DNA of 64,000 nt, taken from contig NZ_JABSNL010000006.1 in the NCBI RefSeq assembly GCF_013294025.1, forward strand, positions 62,001-126,000. The letters run 5' to 3'. The DNA comes from Flavobacterium aeripolare (GTDB lineage Bacteria; Bacteroidota; Bacteroidia; Flavobacteriales; Flavobacteriaceae). The notes under the pieces are model-generated. The model was not told where the DNA came from. It did not search any database and saw nothing but the letters and a program-made list of their open reading frames with translations. Of the stretch, positions 7,989 through 17,109 are shown piece after piece (within the stretch, counting starts at the first letter, position 1; each line of letters begins with the position of its first letter). The translations under genes and the position numbers were made by a program.

Positions 7989-9350
7989 ATGAAGGAGTTT
8001 GATTATATAATTATAGGTACAGGACAAGCAGGCACGCCATTGGCATTTAGCCTAGCAAAGAAAGGTAAAGTTGCCATTATAGAAAAAAGCTTAGTAGGCG
8101 GAACTTGCGTAAATAATGGTTGTGTTCCTACAAAAGCTTATGTTGCAAGTGCTAGAAGAATGTGGGACAGTCAGCATGGGGAAGATTTAGGTATCGAAAT
8201 TCCTGCTGGTGCAAAAGCAAACTTAGAGAAAATCAAAGCACGCAAAGAAACCTTTGTGAACGCATCCCGCAACGGGATAGAAAAAGGATTTGCCGATAAT
8301 GAGAATATCACATTCTATCGCGCAGAAGCTTATTTTGTTTCTGATTACGAAATCATGGTAAATGATGAAAAAATCACTGCAAAAAACATTTTTATTAATG
8401 TAGGAGCGAGAGCGGTGGTACCCGAAGAATATAAGAAAATCGACTACTTAACTAATATTAGTATTTTAGAGTTAACGAATATTCCTAAACACTTAGTCAT
8501 TGTAGGAGGAAGTTATATTGGTCTTGAATTTGGACAAATGTTCAAGCGTTTTGGTAGTGATGTAACAATTCTAGAACGTGGTGATCGATTAATTAAAAGA
8601 GAAGACGATAATATTAGTGAAGCTGTCGCAAAAATCATGCAGGACGAAGAGGTGGATGTCCTTTTAAATGCTAAAGAAATTGCGATGTCCCAAGATAGTT
8701 CTGCAATTACTATTGCTGTAAATAAAACGACTACTATTACAGCTTCTCATGTGTTATTAGCGATAGGTAGACAACCGAATACAGATACGTTAAAACTGGA
8801 AAATACCAACATTGAAGTTAGTGACAAAGGGATGGTTACTGTTGATGATTTTTGCCGTGCAAATGTTGATGGAATATTTGCCATAGGGGATTGTAATGGC
8901 AACGGTGGTTTTACACATACATCATACAATGATTTCCAAATCGTAGAGGCTTTTTTACTTGATAAAGAAGAGCGTAAAATTAGTGATCGTATTACCACAT
9001 ACGGTTTGTTTATTGATCCGCCGCTAGGACGCGTGGGACTAACTAAGCAGCAAGCTGTCGATAAGGGATACGATATTTTAATTGCTAACAGACCAATGTC
9101 ACGCATTGCGAGAGCAAAAGAAAAAGGCGAAACGCAAGGTTTTATGGAAGCTATAATTGATGCAAAAACAAGCCTTATTTTGGGTGCTAGTGTTTTAGGA
9201 GTTGGTGGTGACGAAATAATAAATGGTTTTACTAACTTGATGTATGCAAAGCAACCTTACACCGTGTTTAGAGATGGTGTGCACATTCATCCTACGGTAA
9301 CTGAATTGATTCCTACAATGTTAGAAAGTCTAAGTCCACCTAAAAAATAA
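7989..9350 (+). CDS. Pyridine nucleotide-disulfide oxidoreductase, glutathione/mercuric reductase-like
   Basis: This 453-residue FAD and NAD(P)H enzyme belongs to class I of the disulfide reductases. It has an FAD-binding GTGQAG near residue 10, the redox-active pair in GGTCVNNGCVPTK (Cys40 and Cys45), an NAD(P)-binding GGSYIGLEFG near 175, an FAD-contacting AIGDCNG, and the C-terminal interface motif HIHPTVTE with the catalytic His. The N-terminal metal-binding domain and the C-terminal cysteine pair of true mercuric reductase are absent, so the substrate is probably an organic disulfide. A TTG at 7971 is possible, but the ATG at 7989 starts directly before the FAD motif. It sits inside the egtB-egtD operon, which suggests a role in reducing a disulfide linked to that thiol. 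That is inference. Confidence 0.87.
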   Translation: MKEFDYIIIGTGQAGTPLAFSLAKKGKVAIIEKSLVGGTCVNNGCVPTKAYVASARRMWDSQHGEDLGIEIPAGAKANLEKIKARKETFVNASRNGIEKGFADNENITFYRAEAYFVSDYEIMVNDEKITAKNIFINVGARAVVPEEYKKIDYLTNISILELTNIPKHLVIVGGSYIGLEFGQMFKRFGSDVTILERGDRLIKREDDNISEAVAKIMQDEEVDVLLNAKEIAMSQDSSAITIAVNKTTTITASHVLLAIGRQPNTDTLKLENTNIEVSDKGMVTVDDFCRANVDGIFAIGDCNGNGGFTHTSYNDFQIVEAFLLDKEERKISDRITTYGLFIDPPLGRVGLTKQQAVDKGYDILIANRPMSRIARAKEKGETQGFMEAIIDAKTSLILGASVLGVGGDEIINGFTNLMYAKQPYTVFRDGVHIHPTVTELIPTMLESLSPPKK

Positions 9351-9357
9351 TGTCATT

Positions 9358-10851
9358 TTGAATTTAAAATTATATGAAAAAGTACGTTCAAATAGTCTCT
9401 TATTTTATGGGGCGCTCTTTGGCATATTCTTTTTCTTTACAGGTTTACTGGCACCGCAATTATTGACAGATGTGCTCAATCAGATCAACCAGGAATTGTT
9501 ATCTGTATTTAGCACGTATTATTTGTGGGTTGGTTTAATTGCTGTTCTGGCAGCTGTGGTAATCATCATTTTGCCTATTCGAAAAAAAAGATTGGGTGAT
9601 CAAGAACCATCCTACTCTTATTTTAGTTGGGTTGCCTTGTTATACAGTACAGGTATGGGGTCAGGATTATTGTTGCGTGCTGTTCAAGAGCCTGTGTATT
9701 ATTTTAAGAATAGTCCCGTGGTGACTACTGATGCAAAAATTACCGCCTTGCAATACACATTCTTCCATTGGGGTTTTACACCTTGGGCTATGTACAGTTT
9801 GTTTGGTCTAATCGTAGCGTACAATTTGTACGTCAAGAAAAATACTAATTTGCTAGATGCAATTGTACCACATGCAAAAAATAAGTGGTTGAAATTCACC
9901 GCAATATTATTTATAATTTTAATTACAATCACGGGTGTAATTGCTTCTTTAGGATTAGGGACTGCACAAGTGGTCAACGGCATTAATTATGCTTTTAAGG
10001 TTGATTATGGGACTAATTTTTTATTGCTAATGGTAGTTGCAATAGGAATTGTAGCAACCTACTCGGCATTGACAGGTTTAAACAAAATCATTAAATTTCT
10101 AGCTGATTTAGATTTTACAATGTCGATTATACTGATGGTATTTATCGCCTATTTTTTAAACTTTGAGAGTTTTGGTTATCAAACAATAACGGCATTTTAT
10201 AAATACTGTCTTCACTTTTTTGAGATGAGTTTGTCTCTAGGAGATTATAAAACCTCAGAAAGTTTTACTAAGGATTGGACTGTTTTTTATTGGGCTTTTT
10301 GGTTAGCATGGGTACCTTTTACCGGAATTTTTATAGCAAGAATTTCGCGAGGACGTACCATAAAAGAATTTATAATAACAACTATATTAATACCTACAGT
10401 AGCGACTGTATTGTGGTTTTCGGTATTTGCAAATGCTGCATTTGATATTGTCAGCGTAGGAGATGCAAATCAGTTTGACAATGTTTTTAGTTCGTTATTT
10501 GTGTTTTTAGAGCACTTTCCATTGCATCATATCACGTTCTTTATAGCGGGACTGTTAGTGTTAATTTCGATAATAAATTCGGTCGATTCGGCCATATTTG
10601 TATTGGGGATGTTTAGTGATAACGGCAATGAAAATCCCTCAAAAAAGCATAAGTTTATTTGGGGATTCATAATTACAGCCACGGCCCTAGGATTAACAGC
10701 AATAGGAACAACAGAACTCCTCAACGGAATTAGCAATTTGCTAGTGATAATGGCACTACCATTTAGCTTTTTATACGGCTATATTGTATTTTTCTTTTTT
10801 AAAAATATCGTATTTAAGAGAAAAGCGGGCATTGCAAGTGACAAGTCTTAA
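9358..10851 (+). CDS. BCCT family betaine/carnitine/choline-type transporter
   Basis: This 497-residue protein has about 12 membrane helices. It shows the BCCT glycine-rich stretch GMGSGLLLRAVQEP, the HWGFTPWAMYSLFGLIVAY segment, and the family hallmark WVPFTGIFIARISRGRTIKE in helix 8. BCCT carriers move quaternary ammonium compounds with Na+ or H+. Ergothioneine and its precursor hercynine are histidine betaines, so a role in their uptake fits the operon. Betaine osmolyte uptake remains possible. The likely start is TTG at 9358, 7 bp after the flavoprotein stop. An ATG at 9351 hits a stop after three codons, and no in-frame ATG exists before the first helix. Confidence 0.88.
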   Translation: MNLKLYEKVRSNSLLFYGALFGIFFFFTGLLAPQLLTDVLNQINQELLSVFSTYYLWVGLIAVLAAVVIIILPIRKKRLGDQEPSYSYFSWVALLYSTGMGSGLLLRAVQEPVYYFKNSPVVTTDAKITALQYTFFHWGFTPWAMYSLFGLIVAYNLYVKKNTNLLDAIVPHAKNKWLKFTAILFIILITITGVIASLGLGTAQVVNGINYAFKVDYGTNFLLLMVVAIGIVATYSALTGLNKIIKFLADLDFTMSIILMVFIAYFLNFESFGYQTITAFYKYCLHFFEMSLSLGDYKTSESFTKDWTVFYWAFWLAWVPFTGIFIARISRGRTIKEFIITTILIPTVATVLWFSVFANAAFDIVSVGDANQFDNVFSSLFVFLEHFPLHHITFFIAGLLVLISIINSVDSAIFVLGMFSDNGNENPSKKHKFIWGFIITATALGLTAIGTTELLNGISNLLVIMALPFSFLYGYIVFFFFKNIVFKRKAGIASDKS

Positions 10852-10899
10852 GGATATTCTTAAGCAATAATAATAGATAATAATTGACAATTTAACGAG

Positions 10900-11892
10900 A
10901 TGAAAGATATAGATACTTTAAATAAATCGATGGCCACAGTGGCAATGACAACACAATTTATGAACGATGTTGATCAAGGACTTTCGAGCAAAGAAAAAAC
11001 ATTGCCTTCTAAATATTTTTATGATAAAATAGGGGATGCCTTATTTGTTCAAATAATGCATTTACCAGAATATTATGTGACTAGAGCAGAGCATGAGATT
11101 TTCAAAAATCAAAGTCTTGAAATTATATCTGCTTTAAATTTAGATCCGGATTATTACTTCGAACTTATCGAATTAGGTGCAGGCGATGGAACGAAAACTA
11201 AAGAGCTGCTGAAAGAACTTACGGATGGCAAGTATAAATTTGACTATATGCCCGTTGATATTTCTCAAAATGCATTAGACAATTTAGAAACCGATTTACA
11301 AGATACTCTAGCTGACGTTTCTGTGCAAACGAAGCAGGGAGATTACTTTGAGGTATTACAATCTTTAAAAGAAAATAAAAGGCCTAAAGTAATTTTATTT
11401 TTAGGTTCGAATATAGGAAATATGGATGATGAGACTGCAGCTGATTTTATTTCTAAATTAAGCAATAGTCTGCAAGAAAACGACAAAGTATTTTTAGGAG
11501 TAGATTTAATCAAAGAAGAGTCGGTGGTTTTACCGGCATACGATGATAGTCAAGGTATCACCGCAGCTTTTAACCTCAATTTGCTTACGCGAATAAACAA
11601 TGAATTGGATGCCGACTTTGATTTAGGATTGTTTGAACACCGCCCTGAATATAAAGAAAGTGACGGAATAGCTAAAAGTTACCTTGTGAGTACAACAGAT
11701 CAAGAGGTGTACATTGCAAGCTTAAATAAAACGTTTCATTTTGCTAAAGAAGAGAAAATTTTAATGGAGATATCTCGCAAGTACAATGACGAAATATTGA
11801 ATACCATTCTAAGCGACACCCGATTTGAAATCAAAACCAGAATCACAGATTCGCAGAAATATTTTGCCAATTATGTTCTAGAAGTGAAATAA
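10900..11892 (+). CDS. egtD: L-histidine N-alpha-methyltransferase (EgtD)
   Basis: EgtD uses three S-adenosylmethionines to convert histidine to its trimethyl betaine hercynine, the substrate of EgtB. The 330-residue protein matches the family over its whole length: opening LPSKYFYDKIGDALFVQI, SAM-binding ELGAGDGTKT at 91-100, FLGSNIGNM at 168-175 with the histidine-contacting Asn, and MEIS at 289-292, matching the Glu and Ser that hold the imidazole in mycobacterial EgtD. A methionine lining the mycobacterial pocket appears to be replaced by Ser near 260, by an eye alignment that may be off. It closes the five-gene operon 48 bp after the BCCT gene and 42 bp before a strong terminator. Confidence 0.9.
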   Translation: MKDIDTLNKSMATVAMTTQFMNDVDQGLSSKEKTLPSKYFYDKIGDALFVQIMHLPEYYVTRAEHEIFKNQSLEIISALNLDPDYYFELIELGAGDGTKTKELLKELTDGKYKFDYMPVDISQNALDNLETDLQDTLADVSVQTKQGDYFEVLQSLKENKRPKVILFLGSNIGNMDDETAADFISKLSNSLQENDKVFLGVDLIKEESVVLPAYDDSQGITAAFNLNLLTRINNELDADFDLGLFEHRPEYKESDGIAKSYLVSTTDQEVYIASLNKTFHFAKEEKILMEISRKYNDEILNTILSDTRFEIKTRITDSQKYFANYVLEVK

Positions 11893-11934
11893 AAAGTACA
11901 TCTAATTTTATTTTTTTAGCACGCAATAAATAGT

Positions 11935-11976
11935 AAAAGCCTTCTTTATGATTATTCATAAGGAAGGCTTTTTTTA
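11935..11976 (+). terminator. Strong Rho-independent terminator after egtD
   Basis: A stem of about 16 bp (AAAGCCTTCTTTATGA against TCATAAGGAAGGCTTT, one wobble) is followed by a T-run. It ends the egtB-egtD operon. Confidence 0.88.
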
Positions 11977-12116
11977 ATGTGATATTGTAAGGCTTTTTAT
12001 AATTTAAAGCCTAATTTTGTGCAAGGTCGAGGGAATTTGATGGGCCTGTTTTCAATTGTAGGACAGCTTCTCTCGTACTATCTTCATCAAAATTACGTAC
12101 GCAAAGCGACAATTAT

Positions 12117-13334
12117 ATGAGTATTAAAATTCTTCACACTGCTGATTGGCACATTGGTAAACAGCTGCATAAAATCGATTTGGCTCCAGATATGGAATTG
12201 TTTTTTGATTGGTTGTTACTATGTATTCAAGAGCAAAAAATTGATGTGTTGCTTATGTCAGGTGACTTATTTGATCAGGCTAATCCTTCTCAGGCTGCAA
12301 TGACACAGTATTATCAATTTTTAAAAAGGCTAATTCCTTTGTCTTGTAAAGTAATAATTACCGGTGGGAATCATGATTCGGCTCATGTGATTAATGCCCC
12401 CAAAGAGCTTTTACAACTATTAGATATAAAGGTCGTAGGAGGTGTGCCTGAAGACATCAGCGAACTTTTTGTGGATATCGAGATTGGAGATGATAGCGTA
12501 GTGATAGCAGCAGTACCTTTCTTAAAAGATAGAGATATTAGAAATGCGGCGCCTGGAGAATCCTACAGTGACAAAATCCAACTAATAAAAGAAGGAATTG
12601 CAGGCTATTTTAAGAGTGTCAACGATTACTACAATTCAAATTATAGTGGTAAAGCATATATATTGATGGCGCATTTATTTGCACAAGGTGCTTCAATTTC
12701 AGATAGTGAGCGCGAAATCCAGATAGGGAATCAGGCCTCTGTAGTTTCAGCCGTTTTTGGTGAAGAGCCCCATTATATTGCTTTGGGTCATATTCACCGT
12801 CCACAAATGGTTTCTAGACCTTTCATTAGATACAGCGGATCGCCTATTGCACTTAGTTTTAGTGAGAAGAAGGATGTCAAAGAAGTTGTGCTAGTAACAG
12901 TAGACGGCACTAGTGTTACTTATGAAGCTCTTGCAGTTCCAAAGTTTAGAAAGCTTGTTTCTATAACTGGAACGATTGAGGAAGTGGAAGCTAAAATTGC
13001 TGCCTATCAATCAGAATCAGTGCTGGTTGATCTTGCGGAGATAATTGTTGAAGAAGAGAGCGAAAATATTGCGCATATCAAAGCCTTAGAGAATATACTA
13101 ACATCAGACTTAGATGGTAAATTACAAATTTTAAAAGGCAGCATCCACTTTAAAAACACTACAGTTGGAACTTCAAAATTGCTGGGTCAAGGGGAGGATA
13201 TCAAGGATTTTTCGGCGGTTCAATTGTTCCAAAAACGATTAGAACAAGATGAGTCGGTGACTAATTCTACTGAACTAATCCATGCATTCAAAGAGATTTT
13301 AGAAGGATTAGATGCAGTTGAGCTAGATGATTAA
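12117..13334 (+). CDS. sbcD: Exonuclease subunit SbcD (Mre11 homologue)
   Basis: This 405-residue metallophosphoesterase is the nuclease subunit of the SbcCD complex, which opens hairpins and processes double-strand ends. The phosphoesterase motifs appear in order: HTADWHIGK at about 6-14, SGDLFD, GGNHDS, and GHIHRP followed by the SGSP strand. A capping domain follows with no clear motif. The sbcC gene starts 22 bp downstream, so the two form an operon. The start is the first ATG, directly before the conserved first strand. Confidence 0.94.
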   Translation: MSIKILHTADWHIGKQLHKIDLAPDMELFFDWLLLCIQEQKIDVLLMSGDLFDQANPSQAAMTQYYQFLKRLIPLSCKVIITGGNHDSAHVINAPKELLQLLDIKVVGGVPEDISELFVDIEIGDDSVVIAAVPFLKDRDIRNAAPGESYSDKIQLIKEGIAGYFKSVNDYYNSNYSGKAYILMAHLFAQGASISDSEREIQIGNQASVVSAVFGEEPHYIALGHIHRPQMVSRPFIRYSGSPIALSFSEKKDVKEVVLVTVDGTSVTYEALAVPKFRKLVSITGTIEEVEAKIAAYQSESVLVDLAEIIVEEESENIAHIKALENILTSDLDGKLQILKGSIHFKNTTVGTSKLLGQGEDIKDFSAVQLFQKRLEQDESVTNSTELIHAFKEILEGLDAVELDD

Positions 13335-13356
13335 TGCACAATAAGCGATATAAGCT

Positions 13357-16300
13357 ATGAAAATTTGTACTATAAAATTTGAAAATATACACGCTTTAAA
13401 AGGCGTACACACTATTGATTTTGAAAATGGAATTCTGGGTGAAGCGGGGCTCTTTGTAATTACGGGCGCCACAGGAACTGGAAAATCAACCTTGCTTGAT
13501 GTAATTACGCTAGCACTTTACAATAGAATTCCCAGGATAGATAAAGCCATAACAGAATCAGTGATAGAGAATGAAGGCGTGATTCTTACTAAAAATGCTA
13601 GCGCTTGTTTTGCAGAAGTTATTTATGAGGTCAAAGGAGTCAAGTACTTGTCTTCATGGTCCATTCGTCGTACAAGAACGGGTTCGCTTGACAAGAGAAA
13701 ACAAGAACTAATCAATCTTGAAACTGGAGCTATATTAGTGTCTAGTGTGCAAGAGGTGGTGAGTGAAAATGAGAGAATCATTGGGCTTAACTACAATCAG
13801 TTTGTTCAATCGATGATTCTAGCACAAGGGCAATTCTCTAAATTATTGTTGGCTAAAAAAGACGATCGCAATGCGTTACTAGAAGAAATAACGGGTTCAT
13901 CGATTTATCGCAAAATAGGTCGCGCGGTATACATTAGATTTAAAGCAACCGATGAAGCGGTCAAAACCCAGCAGATAAAGATGGGGGAGACTACGATATT
14001 AGAGGACGAAGTAGTCAAAGAAATTGCGCACGACATTGCGGCTCAAAAACCTTTATTGATTGTAAAAGAAGCAGCTCAAGATGTTTTTTCGAAAAAGAAA
14101 ATTTTGAAAGAGAGTATTGCTAAGAACTTGAAACTTCAGGAAAATAACGCACTTGAGTGGGAGCATTTTGCCAAACGAAAAGATGCTTTTTTACCCCAAG
14201 AAAAAAGGTTAGCCGTTCATAATGATTTGGTTATTTTCAAAGATCAGATGGTCGCTTTGACGCAAGCCCAAAAAACGATGGAAACAGTCGCAGCACATAT
14301 TAGCAAAACTAAAGCTAAAATTGCAGATCAAGTAACGATTAAAAGTACCGTGCTTTCAACAGCAAACAGTTTATTAAAACGCGAAATCGACGTTAGCGAA
14401 TTTGATAAAGAGATTAGTGCTTTTAGATCTCAAGTATTAGAATTAGAACAACATGAGAAAGATTGTTTGTCTAAAGCGCAACAGCAATCGCAGCGCATTC
14501 AGGATCGAAATACAGAGTTAAAGGGTTACGGAATAACGGTTACAATAAACGATAGCCTCAGCGATCAAATTAATGTAGAGTTATCAAAGATTTCTAGCTT
14601 AATAAAACTAAAAGGCATTACAACAGTAGATGCAATTAGGGCTGAAAAAGACGGCTTGACCGCTCGAATTATGGTTGCAAATCAACTAATTGGAGATAAA
14701 AAACTATTTGATGAACGAAAAAACGCGATAGTAGAATTAAAAGCTAAAATCCAAAAACAGCGTAAGACCTTAGCAGATTTTCAAATTCAAGAGAAGGAGA
14801 CGGCTGCCTTTGTTGAGGTATTAATTCCTAAAGTAGATAAAGCAAAGAATGAATTTGAAGCTTGGAAGCAAAGAAAAAGTTTAGATGATTATCGTCATGA
14901 TTTGAAAGAGGGTGAGGCCTGCCCATTGTGTGGGTCTGAAAATCATCCTTTTGCACTGGAAGCATCCACTTTACTAGTACACACTTTAGAAGAAAATTAT
15001 CAAGAGTTGACTGCTAAATTAGAGGTATTCAAAAAGGCATTGCTCGAAAATAAAATTAACCAACAAAGCACTAAAGAAACCACCACTAGAGATGAAGCTT
15101 CGTTAGCACAAAGGCAAATTGATTTTAAAGTGCTTGAATCGAAAATAGAAGCGGGCTGCGCAAAATTAGTTTGGAAATCTTCTGATGAACTGGCTGTTTG
15201 GAACCAGCATTATGAAGGTTATACCACCGAATTAGGAACTTTAGACCAACTGGAAAAAGCAATAAAGGCTCAAACTGTATTAGAACAAATCAACGTCTTG
15301 TACACTGATTATTTAGTTGTTAAAGCAGCATACAGCCAAGCAAAAAATAAATTGGCCGCAGTTTATGATCGCAAAGATATTGCTGGTGAAGTGAGTAAAT
15401 TAAGTAATCAATTTAGTAGTTGTAATTCGACTTTAAAAGAATTAGAAGAGCAGCTTGCCAGCAGTAATAAAAGTCATCTAGAGGCTGCAACTGAAGCGAC
15501 GGCTATAGCAGCCGTATTATTGCCACAACTGCAAGAAAAAGGCGTAGCATCAATAGAAGATTTGCAATCTAAAATTGTTGATGAAAATACTGCTAGTCAA
15601 TTGCGAAATGAGCTGCAGGGTTTAATGGAGCAAGAAATAAAATTGAAAGCTTCTCAGGATGCCATTGCTACAGCATTGTCTGAAGAAATGAAGCTAGATG
15701 ATACAACCCAAACACTAGAAACGGTAAACACTGCCTTACTAGCAATGGGAGCTGAGCTAGAAACCTTAAAGAAACATATCTGGGAGCAGGAAAAAAAGAT
15801 AGCTTTAGATAATGCTAACAAGTTAAAGCTTAAAGAAAGCCAAATAATTTTAGACGCACTGTTGAAAGAGTCGGCTTTATGGGGACAAATGAATGCATTG
15901 ATTGGTGATGCTGGCGGTAAGAAATTTTCCAATTTTGTTCAGGATTTGACTTTGAAGCAACTGCTTGAATATGGTAACCAAAGATTAATTGGATTTTCAG
16001 ATCGGTATTTATTAGATAGTTCGAGTGACTATGACGGACTTCGAGTAATTGATACTTACATGGGAAACACTAAGAGATCAGTGAGTTCATTATCTGGAGG
16101 GGAGACTTTTAAATTAAGTCTTGCATTAGCCTTTGGACTCTCCGATCTAGCTGCAAAAAATGTATCAATAGAGTCGCTATTTATCGATGAAGGATTTGGT
16201 TCTCTAGATCCAGAATCTCTAGATCAAGCCATCAGTATTCTAGAAAATATGCAACATGAAAGCAATAAGTCTATAGGTATTATTTCGCATGTTGGGGAAT

Positions 16301-16374
16301 TGAAGGACCGCATTGGAGCCAAAATAAAATTGGTTCGCACTGCGGCTGGTTATAGTTCGATCGAAATTGAATAA
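13357..16374 (+). CDS. sbcC: Exonuclease subunit SbcC (Rad50-like SMC ATPase)
   Basis: This 1005-residue ATPase partners SbcD. It has Walker A GATGTGKST at 37-45, long heptad-rich coiled-coil arms on both sides of a zinc-hook CPLC at 522-525, the ABC signature LSGGETFKLSLALAF near 905, and Walker B LFIDEGFGSLD near 945. Length and order are normal for the family. It is cytoplasmic and nucleoid-associated. A bidirectional hairpin begins just after the stop codon and separates it from the convergent lipoprotein gene. Confidence 0.95.
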   Translation: MKICTIKFENIHALKGVHTIDFENGILGEAGLFVITGATGTGKSTLLDVITLALYNRIPRIDKAITESVIENEGVILTKNASACFAEVIYEVKGVKYLSSWSIRRTRTGSLDKRKQELINLETGAILVSSVQEVVSENERIIGLNYNQFVQSMILAQGQFSKLLLAKKDDRNALLEEITGSSIYRKIGRAVYIRFKATDEAVKTQQIKMGETTILEDEVVKEIAHDIAAQKPLLIVKEAAQDVFSKKKILKESIAKNLKLQENNALEWEHFAKRKDAFLPQEKRLAVHNDLVIFKDQMVALTQAQKTMETVAAHISKTKAKIADQVTIKSTVLSTANSLLKREIDVSEFDKEISAFRSQVLELEQHEKDCLSKAQQQSQRIQDRNTELKGYGITVTINDSLSDQINVELSKISSLIKLKGITTVDAIRAEKDGLTARIMVANQLIGDKKLFDERKNAIVELKAKIQKQRKTLADFQIQEKETAAFVEVLIPKVDKAKNEFEAWKQRKSLDDYRHDLKEGEACPLCGSENHPFALEASTLLVHTLEENYQELTAKLEVFKKALLENKINQQSTKETTTRDEASLAQRQIDFKVLESKIEAGCAKLVWKSSDELAVWNQHYEGYTTELGTLDQLEKAIKAQTVLEQINVLYTDYLVVKAAYSQAKNKLAAVYDRKDIAGEVSKLSNQFSSCNSTLKELEEQLASSNKSHLEAATEATAIAAVLLPQLQEKGVASIEDLQSKIVDENTASQLRNELQGLMEQEIKLKASQDAIATALSEEMKLDDTTQTLETVNTALLAMGAELETLKKHIWEQEKKIALDNANKLKLKESQIILDALLKESALWGQMNALIGDAGGKKFSNFVQDLTLKQLLEYGNQRLIGFSDRYLLDSSSDYDGLRVIDTYMGNTKRSVSSLSGGETFKLSLALAFGLSDLAAKNVSIESLFIDEGFGSLDPESLDQAISILENMQHESNKSIGIISHVGELKDRIGAKIKLVRTAAGYSSIEIE

Positions 16375-16377
16375 CAA

Positions 16378-16424
16378 AAAAAGTGTCTGTTAGAAACAAT
16401 ATAATTGTTCAACAGACACTTTTT
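16378..16424. terminator. Bidirectional terminator after sbcC
   Basis: A perfect 14-bp stem (AAAAAGTGTCTGTT against AACAGACACTTTTT) has a second small ACAAT/ATTGT stem inside its loop. The A-rich and T-rich flanks let it act on both strands, serving sbcC and the convergent lipoprotein gene. Confidence 0.85.
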
Positions 16425-16506
16425 ATAAAAGATTCTTCTTAACTGGTGTTTAGTGTATTACATAGTTATATATTTTTATTTATTTTCGAAATATATTCAG
16501 AAAGTA

Positions 16507-17052
16507 TTAAAAACAAGGTGTATGCCCGTATGGGTCTGCTTCGTGATCAATAGTAAATTTAAACACTTTATTTGAACCGTTGCTTTGATAAGAAACGTAG
16601 TCCCAAACTCCTGAATGTATCAATGTGTACTCTCCGTTTACTTTACCATCTATTAACTCATCGTACTTTGTTGTAACGGTAGGATGCGCACCGCCAGCTC
16701 TGAAATCCTCACTCTTAAAAACAATTTTTATTGCTTTCTTTTGACCTTGATACTTAACTAGGTTTGCTTTTCCATTAGAGCCAAATTGAATCCAAATACG
16801 TTTGTTAGCATCAGTATCAAATGTGTAGCAGATGTATTCAAACTTATCATCAGTTTTACTTGTTTTAGTAGCACTAGCGACAGTATCTACTGCAGTTAGC
16901 TCGGGACTAATTTCTTCCATTGGTTTTTCGACCGGCTTTTCAACGGTTACACTATCAATAGTTTTCGTGTCTGTAGTTTCGACTTTATCCTTACAGGAAT
17001 TTAATGTAAGAAGCGTTACTAGCATTAATGGATATATCGATTTTATTTTCAT
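16507..17052 (-). CDS. Hypothetical lipoprotein
   Basis: This 181-residue protein has a signal sequence ending in the lipobox-like LTLNSC (Cys about 20), a charged Thr/Glu/Lys/Val-rich linker to about residue 70, and a compact C-terminal domain. That domain is rich in beta-strand-forming aromatics and has one Cys in YICYTF and another three residues from the end in HTPCF; these two could form a disulfide. I do not recognise a family. It is convergent with sbcC, and the AI-2E exporter gene upstream ends 57 bp before its start, so co-transcription is possible. Confidence 0.75.
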   Translation of the reverse strand: MKIKSIYPLMLVTLLTLNSCKDKVETTDTKTIDSVTVEKPVEKPMEEISPELTAVDTVASATKTSKTDDKFEYICYTFDTDANKRIWIQFGSNGKANLVKYQGQKKAIKIVFKSEDFRAGGAHPTVTTKYDELIDGKVNGEYTLIHSGVWDYVSYQSNGSNKVFKFTIDHEADPYGHTPCF

Positions 17053-17109
17053 GAGATTTTGTTTTAAATTTAAAGTAGTAGAAAAGTGTAATTTTAGATT
17101 GATGTAGTA

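Noticed and set aside
7989..9350. Reading the flavoprotein as mercuric reductase (MerA)
   Set aside because: No NmerA domain, no C-terminal vicinal cysteines and no mer genes nearby.
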